Positions 48,309-59,135 of a stretch of DNA of 64,000 bases are shown here, piece by piece. The first letter of the stretch is position 1. Each line of letters starts with the position of its first letter. The position numbers and the translations under genes are program-made. The DNA is from an uncultured Bacteroidota bacterium. GTDB lineage: Bacteria; Bacteroidota; Bacteroidia; Flavobacteriales; Flavobacteriaceae. The notes below the pieces were generated by a model. The model saw nothing but the letters and a program-made list of their open reading frames with translations, was not told the origin of the DNA and searched no databases. The DNA is taken from the NCBI GenBank assembly GCA_902523635.1, contig CABZAE010000001.1:124001-188000 (forward strand). Direction: 5' to 3'.

Positions 48309-48801
48309 CAAACTTTTTGTTTTGGGACAAAATAAATTCATATAAGTTCCTTTCATCACCAGGTTTGTATCCAATCCTTCTATATATTATTTTATTTCCT
48401 CTAACTACAATAGTATGAGGAATTCCAGAAATATTGAGGGCTCTTTTTAAATCCTGATTTTCATCAAGATAGATAGCAAAATCCCAGTTCTTTCCGTTAA
48501 TCATGGGTCTAACTCTTCTTTTAGTTCTAGAGTCATCTGTTGAAACAGCCACAATGTTCACTTTAGCCTCTTTCCATTTATCAATTTCTTTATCTATGTC
48601 GTCAAGTTCATTGATACAAGGGACACACCAGGTTGCCCAAAAACTATAAACTGTTAAACCATTTTTATTTGACAAGCTTTTGGTGTTAATAGTTTTTCCA
48701 TCAATTGTTTTTAAATTCATTGAGGGAATTCTATCTTGAGATAATAAAAAACTGAAATTAAATATTGAGAGACAAATAAAATAGATTTTTAAATTTTTCA
48801 C
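48295..48801 (-). CDS. TlpA/ResA-like thioredoxin-family protein
   Basis: Likely GTG start at 48801 (VKNLKIYFICL signal); VYSFWATWCVPC; ISGIPHTIVV. Confidence 0.85.
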   Translation of the reverse strand: MKNLKIYFICLSIFNFSFLLSQDRIPSMNLKTIDGKTINTKSLSNKNGLTVYSFWATWCVPCINELDDIDKEIDKWKEAKVNIVAVSTDDSRTKRRVRPMINGKNWDFAIYLDENQDLKRALNISGIPHTIVVRGNKIIYRRIGYKPGDERNLYEFILSQNKKFDEKI

Positions 48802-48862
48802 GTTTTTTAGATGAATTGATAAGTTAAATTTAAAATTTTTAAATTTGATTGAGAAATATTTT

Positions 48863-49945
48863 ATGAAAGACTTAAAAAAACTTGTTCCCATAATTTTCAC
48901 TACTCTGTTTTTTTTGTCATGTTCTGGTGACTTTGAAGGATACGGAGATGATAGCCCTGAAATTAGTGCTGAAGTTAAGAGTTTGAATTTGTCTTTTACT
49001 GAAGGTACAATCACCGTTAATCAAGAGGTTATTTTTCAAGTCTTAAGTGATCTTAATAATGATATCACTTCATTATGTAAAATATTTGTAAATGATATAG
49101 AAATTTCAGGGAATAAATTCATTCCTGATAAAGTTGGTGAGTATTCAGTTTATGTTACATATAATACCTTAAAAAGTGAAATCAAAAAATTCACTGTGAT
49201 TACGTCTACTTCATCTGAAGTTAAAGATTTTAAAATTAATGTTTTAATCGAAGATATTACCGGAGCTTGGTGTAAACATTGCCCAAGAGTGTCTTACAAA
49301 TTAGAACAGTTAAAAAAACAAACTGACCAGGTGGTTGTCGTTGCAGCACATTATGGGGATGCTCTTCAATTTGCAAAGGTTTCCGAAATGTCAAACCTTT
49401 TTGGATTAACTGGATATCCTTGGGCCCAAGTTAATAGAACAAATAGGTGGAATGAATCGGCCAGTGCTATTACATCATTATTAAATGACAAAGCAAAAGC
49501 TGGCGTCGCTATAGAATCCTCAGTTTCTGGAAATACACTTTCTGTTAATTTCAAAGCAAAATTTGCTGAAGATTTTTCTGATTTAAAGTATGTTGTTTTT
49601 CTATTAGAGGATGATATTAAACTGGATCAAAGACAATGGGAAGGAGGGGATTATGGATATGGTAGAGGAACTGACAGAGATGGTGATGGTCGTATTTGGC
49701 TTGTTAATTTCAATCATACCGACGTCTTAAGACATTCTTTCACAAGTAGTCCTTTGGGCGAATCAATTCCGTCGTCATCATCGAAGAAAGGGAGTACTTT
49801 CGAAAAATCTCTTAGTTTTGAAATACCATCAACTTACAATAAGGATAAACTAAAACTGGTTGGTATTGTTGTCAAAAAAGATAACAAAGTAATTAATTCC
49901 AGATTGTCTGAGTTGAGCAAAACACAAAGCTTTGAAGAGCTTTAG
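48863..49945 (+). CDS. Omp28-related lipoprotein with thioredoxin-like CxxC
   Basis: Start at MKDLKKLVPII; lipobox FLSC; EDITGAWCKHCPRVSYKLE; GLTGYPWAQVNR. Confidence 0.85.
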   Translation: MKDLKKLVPIIFTTLFFLSCSGDFEGYGDDSPEISAEVKSLNLSFTEGTITVNQEVIFQVLSDLNNDITSLCKIFVNDIEISGNKFIPDKVGEYSVYVTYNTLKSEIKKFTVITSTSSEVKDFKINVLIEDITGAWCKHCPRVSYKLEQLKKQTDQVVVVAAHYGDALQFAKVSEMSNLFGLTGYPWAQVNRTNRWNESASAITSLLNDKAKAGVAIESSVSGNTLSVNFKAKFAEDFSDLKYVVFLLEDDIKLDQRQWEGGDYGYGRGTDRDGDGRIWLVNFNHTDVLRHSFTSSPLGESIPSSSSKKGSTFEKSLSFEIPSTYNKDKLKLVGIVVKKDNKVINSRLSELSKTQSFEEL

Positions 49946-49954
49946 CAATCTTTT

Positions 49955-50104
49955 CTAATCTAAACTGTTTTTTGTAATAAAGTATCTGTAACCTAAAAGT
50001 AGCAGTTGAAATTTACTAGCTCTCGCTGGTTCCACTTTTTTTTTTGTTAGACTGGGTAAAATAAGTTTATTTAAATGTGCAATAATCTTAAAAAAAAATT
50101 TCAT
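49955..50104 (-). CDS. Small conserved-looking protein, 49 aa
   Basis: MKFFFKIIAHLNKLILPSLTKKKVEPARASKFQLLLLGYRYFITKNSLD; missed by the track cutoff. Confidence 0.7.
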   Translation of the reverse strand: MKFFFKIIAHLNKLILPSLTKKKVEPARASKFQLLLLGYRYFITKNSLD

Positions 50105-50153
50105 TTAAACACAATATACAATACAAATACTATCTTTACAAACTTATTTTGAG

Positions 50154-51095
50154 ATGGGTATAAGTACTTTTTTAATGTTATTTTTTGGATTAGCATTACT
50201 CATATTAGGTGGGAATTTGTTGTTAAAATCTGCCGTTTCAATTTCTTTAAAATTCAATATCGCCAAAATACTAATTGGTATGACTGTTGTTTCTTTTGCA
50301 ACATCTGCACCGGAGCTGATTGTAAGTATTAAGTCTGCCCTACTTGGTTCGTCTGATCTAGCAGTATCAAATGTCTTGGGTTCAAATATCGCAAACATCG
50401 GTCTGGTGTTGGGTCTAATAATTTTAATATCTCCGATTCAAATTCCAAAAGATATATATAGACTTGATTGGCCAGTTATGATGATTTCTGCAATTTTATT
50501 CTACATATTTATTTTGGATTTAAAGATTCAAAGATATGAAGGAGCAATACTTTTCTTGAGTCTAATAGTATCAATCATAATATTAATAAAACAACGGTCA
50601 AAGAATAATCAAGATATTGAGCTGGATAGTGAGAAAACTGATACAGTCATTAAATCAATTTCAATTTTAATATTAGGTGCTTTTTTTCTTTATTTAGGTT
50701 CTGAGTGGTTTGTTATGGCGGCAATTGATATTGCGAATTATTTTAATATTAGTCAGAGAATAATAGGTATTAGTGTTGTTTCTGTTGGGACAAGTATTCC
50801 TGAACTAGCAACCTCACTTGTAGCAATCCTAAAAAAAGAAAAAAACATTTCAATCGGAAATTTAATTGGGTCTAATATATTTAATGTTTTCGCAGTTTTG
50901 GGAATAACATCAATACTAATTCCACTTAATGTAGTTGATTTAAACTTGATTCAATTTGACATCTACATTATGATTTTCTTTGCATTTGTAATATTTCCAC
51001 TTATATTTTTTCCAAAAAGATTGGTTTTAGGTAGACTGGAGGGGTCAGTTATTTTCGGTTGTTACATAGTTTATATTTATAGTATTATAAATTAA
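50154..51095 (+). CDS. Calcium/sodium antiporter (CaCA family)
   Basis: Paired alpha repeats GMTVVSFATSAPELIVSI...GSNIANIGLVLG and GISVVSVGTSIPELATSLV...GSNIFNVFAVLG. Confidence 0.94.
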   Translation: MGISTFLMLFFGLALLILGGNLLLKSAVSISLKFNIAKILIGMTVVSFATSAPELIVSIKSALLGSSDLAVSNVLGSNIANIGLVLGLIILISPIQIPKDIYRLDWPVMMISAILFYIFILDLKIQRYEGAILFLSLIVSIIILIKQRSKNNQDIELDSEKTDTVIKSISILILGAFFLYLGSEWFVMAAIDIANYFNISQRIIGISVVSVGTSIPELATSLVAILKKEKNISIGNLIGSNIFNVFAVLGITSILIPLNVVDLNLIQFDIYIMIFFAFVIFPLIFFPKRLVLGRLEGSVIFGCYIVYIYSIIN

Positions 51096-51122
51096 AAAAG
51101 CACCTCAATTTGAGGTGCTTTT
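51094..51122. terminator. Rho-independent terminator between convergent genes
   Basis: AAAAAAGCACCTCAATTTGAGGTGCTTTT. Confidence 0.9.
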
Positions 51123-51145
51123 GAATTTAAAAATTGGGTATAAAT

Positions 51146-52153
51146 TTAAACTTTTGCTGATTTTACAGTTTTAATAATTCTTCCAGCAATTTTATATGGA
51201 TCACCATTGGATGCTGGTCTTCTGTCCTCAAGCCATCCCTTGTAACCATTCTCTACAGTCATTATAGGTATTCTGATTGATGCCCCACGATCAGAGACAC
51301 CATAGCTAAACTCAGTAATTGACTGAGTCTCGTGATCACCTGTAAGTCTTTGGTCATTAAATGCTCCATAAACATCTATGTGCTCCTTGACTACAGGTCT
51401 AAAAGCTTCACAAATTTTTTCGTATGTAGCTTTTGATCCGCATGTTCTTAAAGTTGTATTTGAAAAATTCGCATGCATACCACTTCCGTTCCAATCTGTA
51501 GCACCTAAAGGTTTGGGGTGATATTCAATTGCCAAGCCATATTCTTCAGCAACTCTTTCAAGTAGATATCTAGCGACCCACATTTCGTCTCCCGCTTTTG
51601 CAGCTCCTTTAGCAAATGTTTGAAACTCCCATTGACCTGCTGCTACCTCGGCATTTGTTCCTTCGACATTTATACCTGCATCTAAACAAATATCCAAGTG
51701 TTTATCCATAATTTCTCTACCAAATGCATTTTTACCTCCAACGGAGCAATAGAATTGGCCTTGGGGTGTTTGGTCTTTGGGAAATCCTAGTGGTAAGTTT
51801 GTTTCAGGATCCCATAAGAAGTACTCCTGCTCAAATCCAAACCAAAAGTCATCGTCGTCGTCATCAATCGTGGCTCTTCCATTGGATTCGTGAGGTGAAC
51901 CATCTGCATTTAAAACTTCATTCATCACAAGCCATCCATTTTTACGTACAGGATCTGGATAAATAGCAACGGGTTTTAGCAAGCAGTCGGATGAACCGCC
52001 TTCCGCTTGGAGAGTTGAACTTCCATCAAATCCCCACATAGGACAATCTTTTAATTTACCAGAAAAATTTTCGATGATTTTAGTTTTCCCTCTTAAATTG
52101 GCTGTTGGTTTGTAACCATCTAACCATAAATATTCTAATTTTGATTTACTCAT
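51146..52153 (-). CDS. Glutamine synthetase, GSII (eukaryotic-like) type
   Basis: EYLWLDGYKPTANLRGKTKI, MWGFDGSST, GIPNVEG-equivalent AGINVEGTNAEVAAGQWEFQ, ETQSITEFSYGVSDRGASIRIP. Confidence 0.95.
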   Translation of the reverse strand: MSKSKLEYLWLDGYKPTANLRGKTKIIENFSGKLKDCPMWGFDGSSTLQAEGGSSDCLLKPVAIYPDPVRKNGWLVMNEVLNADGSPHESNGRATIDDDDDDFWFGFEQEYFLWDPETNLPLGFPKDQTPQGQFYCSVGGKNAFGREIMDKHLDICLDAGINVEGTNAEVAAGQWEFQTFAKGAAKAGDEMWVARYLLERVAEEYGLAIEYHPKPLGATDWNGSGMHANFSNTTLRTCGSKATYEKICEAFRPVVKEHIDVYGAFNDQRLTGDHETQSITEFSYGVSDRGASIRIPIMTVENGYKGWLEDRRPASNGDPYKIAGRIIKTVKSAKV

Positions 52154-52380
52154 TTTTGTTTGTTTTATATTTAAAATTATGATATAAAATATTTAAAAGT
52201 GTGATCAATTATTAAAAGAAATCCATAGTTATTAACATTTATTAATTATGTATTTTTTTATGTTAAAAAATATTATTTTATAAATTTTAGTCACTTCAAA
52301 TTGCATATCCTTTAAAATGATTTGAACAATTATTTATAATTTTTATTTATTGAATTTTAATAACATTATCTTTGTCATAA

Positions 52381-53550
52381 ATGGATTCAAATAGATATTA
52401 TCAAAGGGGAGTTTCCGCCGATAAAGAAGATGTTCATAATGCCATTAAAAATATTGAAAAAGGATTATTTCCAAAAGCCTTTTGCAAAGTGGTTCCAGAT
52501 GTTTTAACAAATGACCCTGAGTATTGTATTGTAATGCATGCTGATGGCGCAGGAACAAAATCTTCTCTAGCATATATGTATTGGAAAGAAACAGGAGACC
52601 TTTCTGTTTGGAAAGGTATTGCTCAGGATGCTTTGGTAATGAATTTAGATGATTTGTTGTGTGTAGGAATAACCAATAATATTTTATTGTCATCAACAAT
52701 TGGAAGAAATAAAAATGTTATTGACGGATCTGTCATAAAATCAATTATTGAAGGTACTCAAGAATTAATTAATGAAATGTCAAAATTTGGTGTTAATATT
52801 ATTTCTACTGGTGGTGAAACGGCAGATGTGGGTGATCTGGTAAGAACCATCATTGTAGATTCAACTGTGACAGCAAGAATCAAAAGAAAAGATGTTATTG
52901 ATAATGCTAATATCTCAGAGGGTGACGTGATTGTAGGTTTGGAATCATCTGGAATTTCAACTTACGAAAAATCTTACAATGGAGGTATGGGCAGCAATGG
53001 TTTGACTTCTGCCAGACATGATCTTTTTCATAAATACCTTGCCAAAAAATTTCCTGAAAGTTATGATCCTGCTATTGATAACAGTTTAGTTTACACAGGT
53101 AAATTAAAAATCACGGATCAAATCAAGGAATTGAATTTAGATGTAGGAAAACTTGTGCTATCTCCTACAAGAACTTACGCTCCAATTATTAAAAGTGTTC
53201 TGGATATCTATAATAACAGTGATATACATGGCATTATCCATTGCAGTGGAGGAGCACAAACTAAGGTTTTACATTTTATAGAAAATTTACATATTATCAA
53301 AGACAATCTTTTTCCTACACCTCCTTTATTCAAATTAATTCATAGACAGTCAAACACTTCGATGAAAGAAATGTTCAAGGTTTTCAATATGGGTCATCGC
53401 ATGGAGTTATATGTAAATCCGAAGGTTGCTGATGACATTATTGATATTTCAAAATCATTTGGGGTTGATGCAAAAAAAATTGGTTATGTTGAAAAATACT
53501 CAAAAAAGAAACTTACCATATACTCAGAAAATGAAGTTTTACAGTACTAA
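52381..53550 (+). CDS. purM: Phosphoribosylformylglycinamidine cyclo-ligase (AIR synthetase)
   Basis: HADGAGTKSSLAYMYW, NLDDLLCVGI, STGGETADVGDLVRT. Confidence 0.92.
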   Translation: MDSNRYYQRGVSADKEDVHNAIKNIEKGLFPKAFCKVVPDVLTNDPEYCIVMHADGAGTKSSLAYMYWKETGDLSVWKGIAQDALVMNLDDLLCVGITNNILLSSTIGRNKNVIDGSVIKSIIEGTQELINEMSKFGVNIISTGGETADVGDLVRTIIVDSTVTARIKRKDVIDNANISEGDVIVGLESSGISTYEKSYNGGMGSNGLTSARHDLFHKYLAKKFPESYDPAIDNSLVYTGKLKITDQIKELNLDVGKLVLSPTRTYAPIIKSVLDIYNNSDIHGIIHCSGGAQTKVLHFIENLHIIKDNLFPTPPLFKLIHRQSNTSMKEMFKVFNMGHRMELYVNPKVADDIIDISKSFGVDAKKIGYVEKYSKKKLTIYSENEVLQY

Positions 53551-53589
53551 ATTTTCAAAACTGAAATATTTTATTATTATTGCGCTATA

Positions 53590-54669
53590 ATGATTGATAA
53601 ATTAAACATAGTTGAACAACGCTTCAATGAAGTATCCGATTTAATCATCCAGCCAGATATCATTACAGATAAAAAACGATATGTGTCTCTCAATAAGGAA
53701 TATAAAGACCTTGGTTTGATCATTGAAAAGAAAAAAATTTTTGAAGAACTTTTAAGTAATGTTGAAGAAGCTGAAAAAATGAGTAAAAGTGAAAAAGATG
53801 AAGAATTAATTCAAATGGCTAATGAACAGCTTTTTGAATCCAAAGAAAAAATAAAAGTTTTAGAGGAAGAAATAAGATTATTATTAATCCCAAAAGATCC
53901 TGATGATTCAAAAAATGTAGTCATTGAACTCAGAGCAGGAACGGGAGGGGACGAAGCCAGTATTTTTGCAGGAGACTTGTTTAGAATGTATACAAAATTT
54001 TGTGAAGGAAGAGGTTGGAAAGTTAGCTTGGTTGACTCCAGTCCTGGAACTGCAGGTGGTTTTAAAGAAATTATTTTTGAAGTTTCAGGTGTTGATGATG
54101 TGTATGGAATATTAAAATTTGAATCAGGTGTACATCGAGTTCAAAGAGTACCACAAACCGAAACTCAAGGAAGAGTTCATACATCTGCTGCCACAGTTAT
54201 GGTTTTGCCCGAAGCAGAGGAGTTTGATATTGAAATCAATATGAACGATGTGAGGATAGATTATTTTTGCTCATCTGGTCCAGGGGGTCAATCTGTAAAT
54301 ACCACCTACTCTGCGGTCAGACTTACTCATGAACCAACTGGAATAGTTGCACAATGTCAAGATCAAAAATCACAACATAAAAATAAAGATAAAGCTTTAA
54401 AAGTCTTAAGATCTAGGTTATATGAACTTGAGTTAAACAAAAAATTAGAGGAAGATTCAAAAAAAAGAAGTTCTCTCGTTTCCTCTGGGGATCGTTCAGC
54501 TAAAATAAGAACATACAATTATCCACAAGGTAGAGTTACCGACCACCGCATTGGGTTGACCTTGTATGATCTTCAAAATATTGTAAATGGTGATATCGAT
54601 AAAATTATTGATGAGTTAAAATTGGTTCAGAATAATGAACTGTTAAAAAATACCAAAGAAATTTTTTAA
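53590..54669 (+). CDS. prfA: Peptide chain release factor 1
   Basis: [43 protein letters not shown] (GGQ), [14 protein letters not shown]. Confidence 0.97.
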   Translation: MIDKLNIVEQRFNEVSDLIIQPDIITDKKRYVSLNKEYKDLGLIIEKKKIFEELLSNVEEAEKMSKSEKDEELIQMANEQLFESKEKIKVLEEEIRLLLIPKDPDDSKNVVIELRAGTGGDEASIFAGDLFRMYTKFCEGRGWKVSLVDSSPGTAGGFKEIIFEVSGVDDVYGILKFESGVHRVQRVPQTETQGRVHTSAATVMVLPEAEEFDIEINMNDVRIDYFCSSGPGGQSVNTTYSAVRLTHEPTGIVAQCQDQKSQHKNKDKALKVLRSRLYELELNKKLEEDSKKRSSLVSSGDRSAKIRTYNYPQGRVTDHRIGLTLYDLQNIVNGDIDKIIDELKLVQNNELLKNTKEIF

Positions 54670-54671
54670 TC

Positions 54672-55493
54672 GTGGATAAACAACTTTTAGTTGAAGAAAT
54701 ATACAGAAAAAGTTCTTTTTTATGTTTGGGCTTAGATACTGATCTAACTAAGATTCCAAAACATCTCTTAGTTAACCCTGATCCTGTATTTGCATTTAAT
54801 AAGTTAATGATTGACTCACTATGTAATCTTGTTGTAGCTGTTAAAATTAATACTGCTTTTTACGAGGTAAATGGTGCTGATGGTTGGGTATCTCTGGAAA
54901 AAACAATAGAATATTTAAATTCAAACTATCCAAAAATATTCACAATAGCTGATGCAAAAAGAGGTGATATTGGAAATACATCAGATAAATATGCAAAAGC
55001 ATTTTTCGAAAATCTAGGTTTTGATTCTGTCACTGTTTCACCATATATGGGGAAAGACTCAATTGAACCTTTTTTAAATTACAAAGAAAAGAAAACTATT
55101 CTATTAGCATTAACCTCTAATATTGGAAGTGAAGATTTTCAGTTTTTAAATACCAATGATTTGAAACTTTATGAACAAGTTATTATTAAATCTAAGACAT
55201 GGGAGGGTTTTGAAAATTTGATGTTTGTTGTTGGTGCAACTAAATCTGAATACATCAAAAGTATTAGAGAGTTAGTACCGAAAAGTTTTCTTTTGGTTCC
55301 AGGTGTAGGAGCTCAAGGTGGTAGTATCTCAGAAGTTTTCAAAAATGCTGCTAACGATCACATTGGAATTTTAATTAACTCCTCAAGAGCGATTCTTTAT
55401 GCAGGATCTGGAAAAGATTTTTTGGAGAAATCAATCTTGAGTGCAAAGTCTTATCAAAGAGAAATGAGTGAATTAATTAATTTTAAAATATGA
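54672..55493 (+). CDS. pyrF: Orotidine 5'-phosphate decarboxylase
   Basis: LCLGLDTDLTKIP, ADAKRGDIGNTSDKYA, VPGVGAQGG; GTG start. Confidence 0.95.
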   Translation: MDKQLLVEEIYRKSSFLCLGLDTDLTKIPKHLLVNPDPVFAFNKLMIDSLCNLVVAVKINTAFYEVNGADGWVSLEKTIEYLNSNYPKIFTIADAKRGDIGNTSDKYAKAFFENLGFDSVTVSPYMGKDSIEPFLNYKEKKTILLALTSNIGSEDFQFLNTNDLKLYEQVIIKSKTWEGFENLMFVVGATKSEYIKSIRELVPKSFLLVPGVGAQGGSISEVFKNAANDHIGILINSSRAILYAGSGKDFLEKSILSAKSYQREMSELINFKI

Positions 55494-56278
55494 TTAATTA
55501 TACCATATATAATAATAAAAACTCATCTGAATGGGTTACATTTGTTCATGGTGCTGGAGGAAGTTCTTCTATTTGGTTTAAACAAATTCGTGACTTTAAA
55601 AAACATTTTAATATTCTTTTGTTAGATCTTCGTGGTCATGGAAAATCAAATTACAGGCTGAAAAATGTATTTAAAAAAAAATACACATTTTCTTCTATTT
55701 CAGAAGATATAATTGATATTCTTGACAAGGAAAAAATAAAGAAATCCCATTTTATTGGTATTTCTCTTGGAACAATACTTATTAGAAAAATAGCTGAAAT
55801 GAACCCTAAAATGGTTAAAAGCATGATTATGGGAGGAGCGATAATGAAGCTTAATTTAAGATCTGTTTTTTTAATAAAATTAAGTTCAGTTTTTAAGTCT
55901 ATTGTTCCTTACATGTGGATTTATCGTGCACTCGCTTTTATTATAATGCCATATAAAAACCATCAAGAGTCCAGAAATTTATTTATCAAAGAGGCAAAAA
56001 AATTATATCAAAAAGAGTTTTTACGTTGGTTTAGACTAACAGCAGAGGTGAATCCATTGTTACGTCTTTTCAGGCAAATTGAACTACCAATACCAACTCT
56101 TTACGTGATGGGAGCAGAGGACTACATGTTCTTAGAGTCAATAAAGATCTTAACAAAAAAACATAGACACTCAAAATTGCATATCATTCCAAAATGTGGT
56201 CATGTTGTGAATGTAGAAAAGCCATCAGATTTTAATGAATCTTCAATTTCATTTTTAAAATCTGTTGTCAAGAAATAA
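55490..56278 (+). CDS. Alpha/beta hydrolase
   Basis: FVHGAGGSSSIW, LLDLRGHGKS, GISLGTILI. Confidence 0.9.
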   Translation: MINYTIYNNKNSSEWVTFVHGAGGSSSIWFKQIRDFKKHFNILLLDLRGHGKSNYRLKNVFKKKYTFSSISEDIIDILDKEKIKKSHFIGISLGTILIRKIAEMNPKMVKSMIMGGAIMKLNLRSVFLIKLSSVFKSIVPYMWIYRALAFIIMPYKNHQESRNLFIKEAKKLYQKEFLRWFRLTAEVNPLLRLFRQIELPIPTLYVMGAEDYMFLESIKILTKKHRHSKLHIIPKCGHVVNVEKPSDFNESSISFLKSVVKK

Positions 56279-56280
56279 TT

Positions 56281-57846
56281 TTAAAGACCAGGTTGAACAA
56301 TTTTAAAATTATTTTTTAACTTGGCTTTAGCCACTGTATTTTTAACATTTTCCAGGAGTTTTTTTGAGTCGTATATAATACCATCTTTTACAGTGAATTT
56401 AACACCTCCAACTCTCATGATTTCATTTTTATCATTTAGTTTGATGGCACCTGTACCATATAAGACTTTAAGGTTTTCTAATGGGTTTTCCTCAACGATA
56501 AGAAAGTCAGCTAATTTGCCTACTTCAATACTTCCAATTTTATCTGTTGCACCTAAAGCTTCCGCAGCATCAAGTGTAGCAGATTTTATTATTTCTAAAG
56601 GGTAAAAACCAGCCTCTCTTAAAAGTTCCAGTTCTCTGATGAATCCAAAACCATAAAGTTGATATATAAATCCTGAGTCTGAACCTGCAACGACTCTACC
56701 ACCCCTATTTTTGAATTCATTAACAAAAGTCATCCAAAGATCATAATTGTTTTTCCATGCAACTTCTTGTTCAGTTCCCCAGTAATGCCAGTATGATCCA
56801 TGCGAGATTTTACTTGGTTCATAAAATTTCCATAGAGAGGGCAACGTATAAGTTTCATGCCATTCTGCTCTTCGAGCTCTGTGTAAATCCCGACTGGCTT
56901 CGTAAATATTGAATGTTGGAACAATTGTAAAGTCCAGTTCAATTAGTTCATTCATTACATCATTCCATTTTTCAGAAAACGGTGGGGCAGCTTGATTCCA
57001 AAGCTTACCGGCTTCCTCAAACCTATGTTGTTCATTTTGGTAGTTGTAGTTTGGTGGGTAATTTTGAATTGTTCTGTCTTCAAAAAGTGCTTCAGGAAGA
57101 CCATACCAATGTTCCATACTGGTCAATCCAGCTCTAGCTGAATTAAGAACATTCCAACCGACAACTCTCATTTGGGCATGGTGCATTGCTGATCTTAACC
57201 CAATTTTTTTATTTTCGCTCAAAGCAGCTTTCATGATTTTTGGGTCTGAACCAAAAAATTTAATCCCATCAAATCCCATCTTTGCATTTTTTCTAACCCA
57301 TTCTTTGGCTTCCTCAGGAGTATTTATTTCTGATCCTGAGCCAAATCCACTGTATGCATAAATTCTTGGAGCGATAATAGAGTTTTCTTCACTTTGTTTT
57401 TTTAAGCTTAAAGTTAGTTCAGGTGTTAATCCACTAGGTTGTCGAATTGTTGTAATTCCATGCGCCATCCACAACTTGAAAACATAGTCAGGATCTGCAC
57501 CTTGTGATTTTCCTCCAATATGTCCGTGCATATCGATCAAACCTGGAAGAATATACATCCCACTTCCATCTATTTCCTTTCCACCACTTTTTAGAATAGG
57601 ACCACTACTTCTTTTTTTAATTCCTGGGTATCCAACTACTTGTACTTTGGTTATTATATTTTTTTTTACTTCAATATCAACGGGTCCAATTGGTGGAGCA
57701 CCATTTCCATTGATTAAAGTGATACCTCTAATTATCAGCTGATCGTATGGTCCCTCTGATAAATCATTTGCTTGAGGGAAAGCATAAAAAAACTGCAATG
57801 TGATAAGTAATGCACATTGCAGTTTATAAAAACTAGGTATTTTCAT
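56281..57846 (-). CDS. Secreted amidohydrolase
   Basis: LPGLIDMHGHIG, VVAGSDSGF, ATLDAAEALGATDKIGSIEVGKLADFLIV. Confidence 0.93.
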   Translation of the reverse strand: MKIPSFYKLQCALLITLQFFYAFPQANDLSEGPYDQLIIRGITLINGNGAPPIGPVDIEVKKNIITKVQVVGYPGIKKRSSGPILKSGGKEIDGSGMYILPGLIDMHGHIGGKSQGADPDYVFKLWMAHGITTIRQPSGLTPELTLSLKKQSEENSIIAPRIYAYSGFGSGSEINTPEEAKEWVRKNAKMGFDGIKFFGSDPKIMKAALSENKKIGLRSAMHHAQMRVVGWNVLNSARAGLTSMEHWYGLPEALFEDRTIQNYPPNYNYQNEQHRFEEAGKLWNQAAPPFSEKWNDVMNELIELDFTIVPTFNIYEASRDLHRARRAEWHETYTLPSLWKFYEPSKISHGSYWHYWGTEQEVAWKNNYDLWMTFVNEFKNRGGRVVAGSDSGFIYQLYGFGFIRELELLREAGFYPLEIIKSATLDAAEALGATDKIGSIEVGKLADFLIVEENPLENLKVLYGTGAIKLNDKNEIMRVGGVKFTVKDGIIYDSKKLLENVKNTVAKAKLKNNFKIVQPGL

Positions 57847-57875
57847 GAATTTTTTTTCATGAAAGTATGAAAAAT

Positions 57876-59105
57876 TTAGGCTTTAGAAAAGTCAGCATAT
57901 GCACCAGTTCCGTGTTCAGCGATATCCAGACCTTTTTCTTCTTCTTCATCACTGACTCTTAAACCAGCAACAGCTTTAACAACCTGCACAATTATTACGC
58001 CCATAACTACACAGAATAAGCCAGCAATACCTACACAGGCTAGTTGAACCATAAATTGGTCAAAACCTTTCATTGCCCCAAAACAACCTACAGCTAGGGT
58101 ACCCCAAATACCACAAAATAAGTGAACTGGGATGGCACCAACTGGGTCATCTAATTTACATTTGTCAAGAAAAGCCACTCCAAATACTACAATTGGCCCA
58201 GCAATGATTCCAATGAGCATTGCATCATAAACTCCCATTTGATCAGCCCCAGCAGTAATACCTACTAAACCACCAAGAACGCCATTCATGAACATTGTTA
58301 GATCTAAATTACCATAAGCAATTTTTGAAGTAACAGCAGCAGAAATTCCCCCTGCAGCAGCAGCAAGACAAGTGGTAACTAATGTTAAGGATGTTAGTGC
58401 TGGATCTGCAGATAATACTGATCCTCCATTGAATCCAAACCAACCTAACCAGAGGATCAATACACCTGCAGCTGAGAGTGGAATATTCGATCCTGGGATA
58501 GCAACAGGATTACCACTGGAGTCAAACTTTCCTTTTCTAGCTCCGAGAAAGTAAATAACTATCAGTGCACCCCATCCACCAACTGAATGAACAAGAGTTG
58601 ATCCTGCAAAATCATAAAAACCAAAGTAGCTATCAAAAAAACCACCTCCCCATTGCCAAGAACCTACGATAGGATAAACAAAAACAACAAATAAAATAGC
58701 AATTAAGATAAAGGAGGTGATTTTAATTCTTTCGGCCACAGCACCTGAGATAATGGTTGCCGCAGTTGCTGCGAACATCGCTTGAAAAAGATAATCTGTC
58801 CAATATGTGTAACCACCATCAGCATACGTAAGCTGATCATAATCTGCTCCAGGATTTAATCCAGGACCAGGAAAACCTAGTACTTTGTCGATTATACCAA
58901 ACTCACCAGGATACATTAAGTTGAATCCAATGAGACAATATGTTATGATCCCCATTGTGATTACAAAGAAATTTTTAAATAGTATGTTAACTGTGTTTTT
59001 TTGCCTAGTGAGGCCTATCTCTAAAAAAGAGAAGCCCAAGTGCATGAAGAACACAAGAAATGTACAGACCATCATCCATACATTGTTAGCTGTTAATAAT
59101 TCCAT
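57876..59105 (-). CDS. amt: Ammonium transporter
   Basis: FVYPIVGSWQWGGGFF, DFAGSTLVHSVGGWGALI, LWLGWFGFNGGS, GIWGTLAVGCFG. Confidence 0.96.
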   Translation of the reverse strand: MELLTANNVWMMVCTFLVFFMHLGFSFLEIGLTRQKNTVNILFKNFFVITMGIITYCLIGFNLMYPGEFGIIDKVLGFPGPGLNPGADYDQLTYADGGYTYWTDYLFQAMFAATAATIISGAVAERIKITSFILIAILFVVFVYPIVGSWQWGGGFFDSYFGFYDFAGSTLVHSVGGWGALIVIYFLGARKGKFDSSGNPVAIPGSNIPLSAAGVLILWLGWFGFNGGSVLSADPALTSLTLVTTCLAAAAGGISAAVTSKIAYGNLDLTMFMNGVLGGLVGITAGADQMGVYDAMLIGIIAGPIVVFGVAFLDKCKLDDPVGAIPVHLFCGIWGTLAVGCFGAMKGFDQFMVQLACVGIAGLFCVVMGVIIVQVVKAVAGLRVSDEEEEKGLDIAEHGTGAYADFSKA

Positions 59106-59135
59106 AGTTAATAATTTTTTTTTAGTTAGATTAAT

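Noticed and set aside
48826-48846. AAATTTAAAA-T-TTTTAAATTT palindrome in the thioredoxin-pair gap
   Set aside because: Pure A/T low complexity; expected by chance in such sequence and partly inside the overextended ORF start. It also warns against overreading other AT-rich palindromes.
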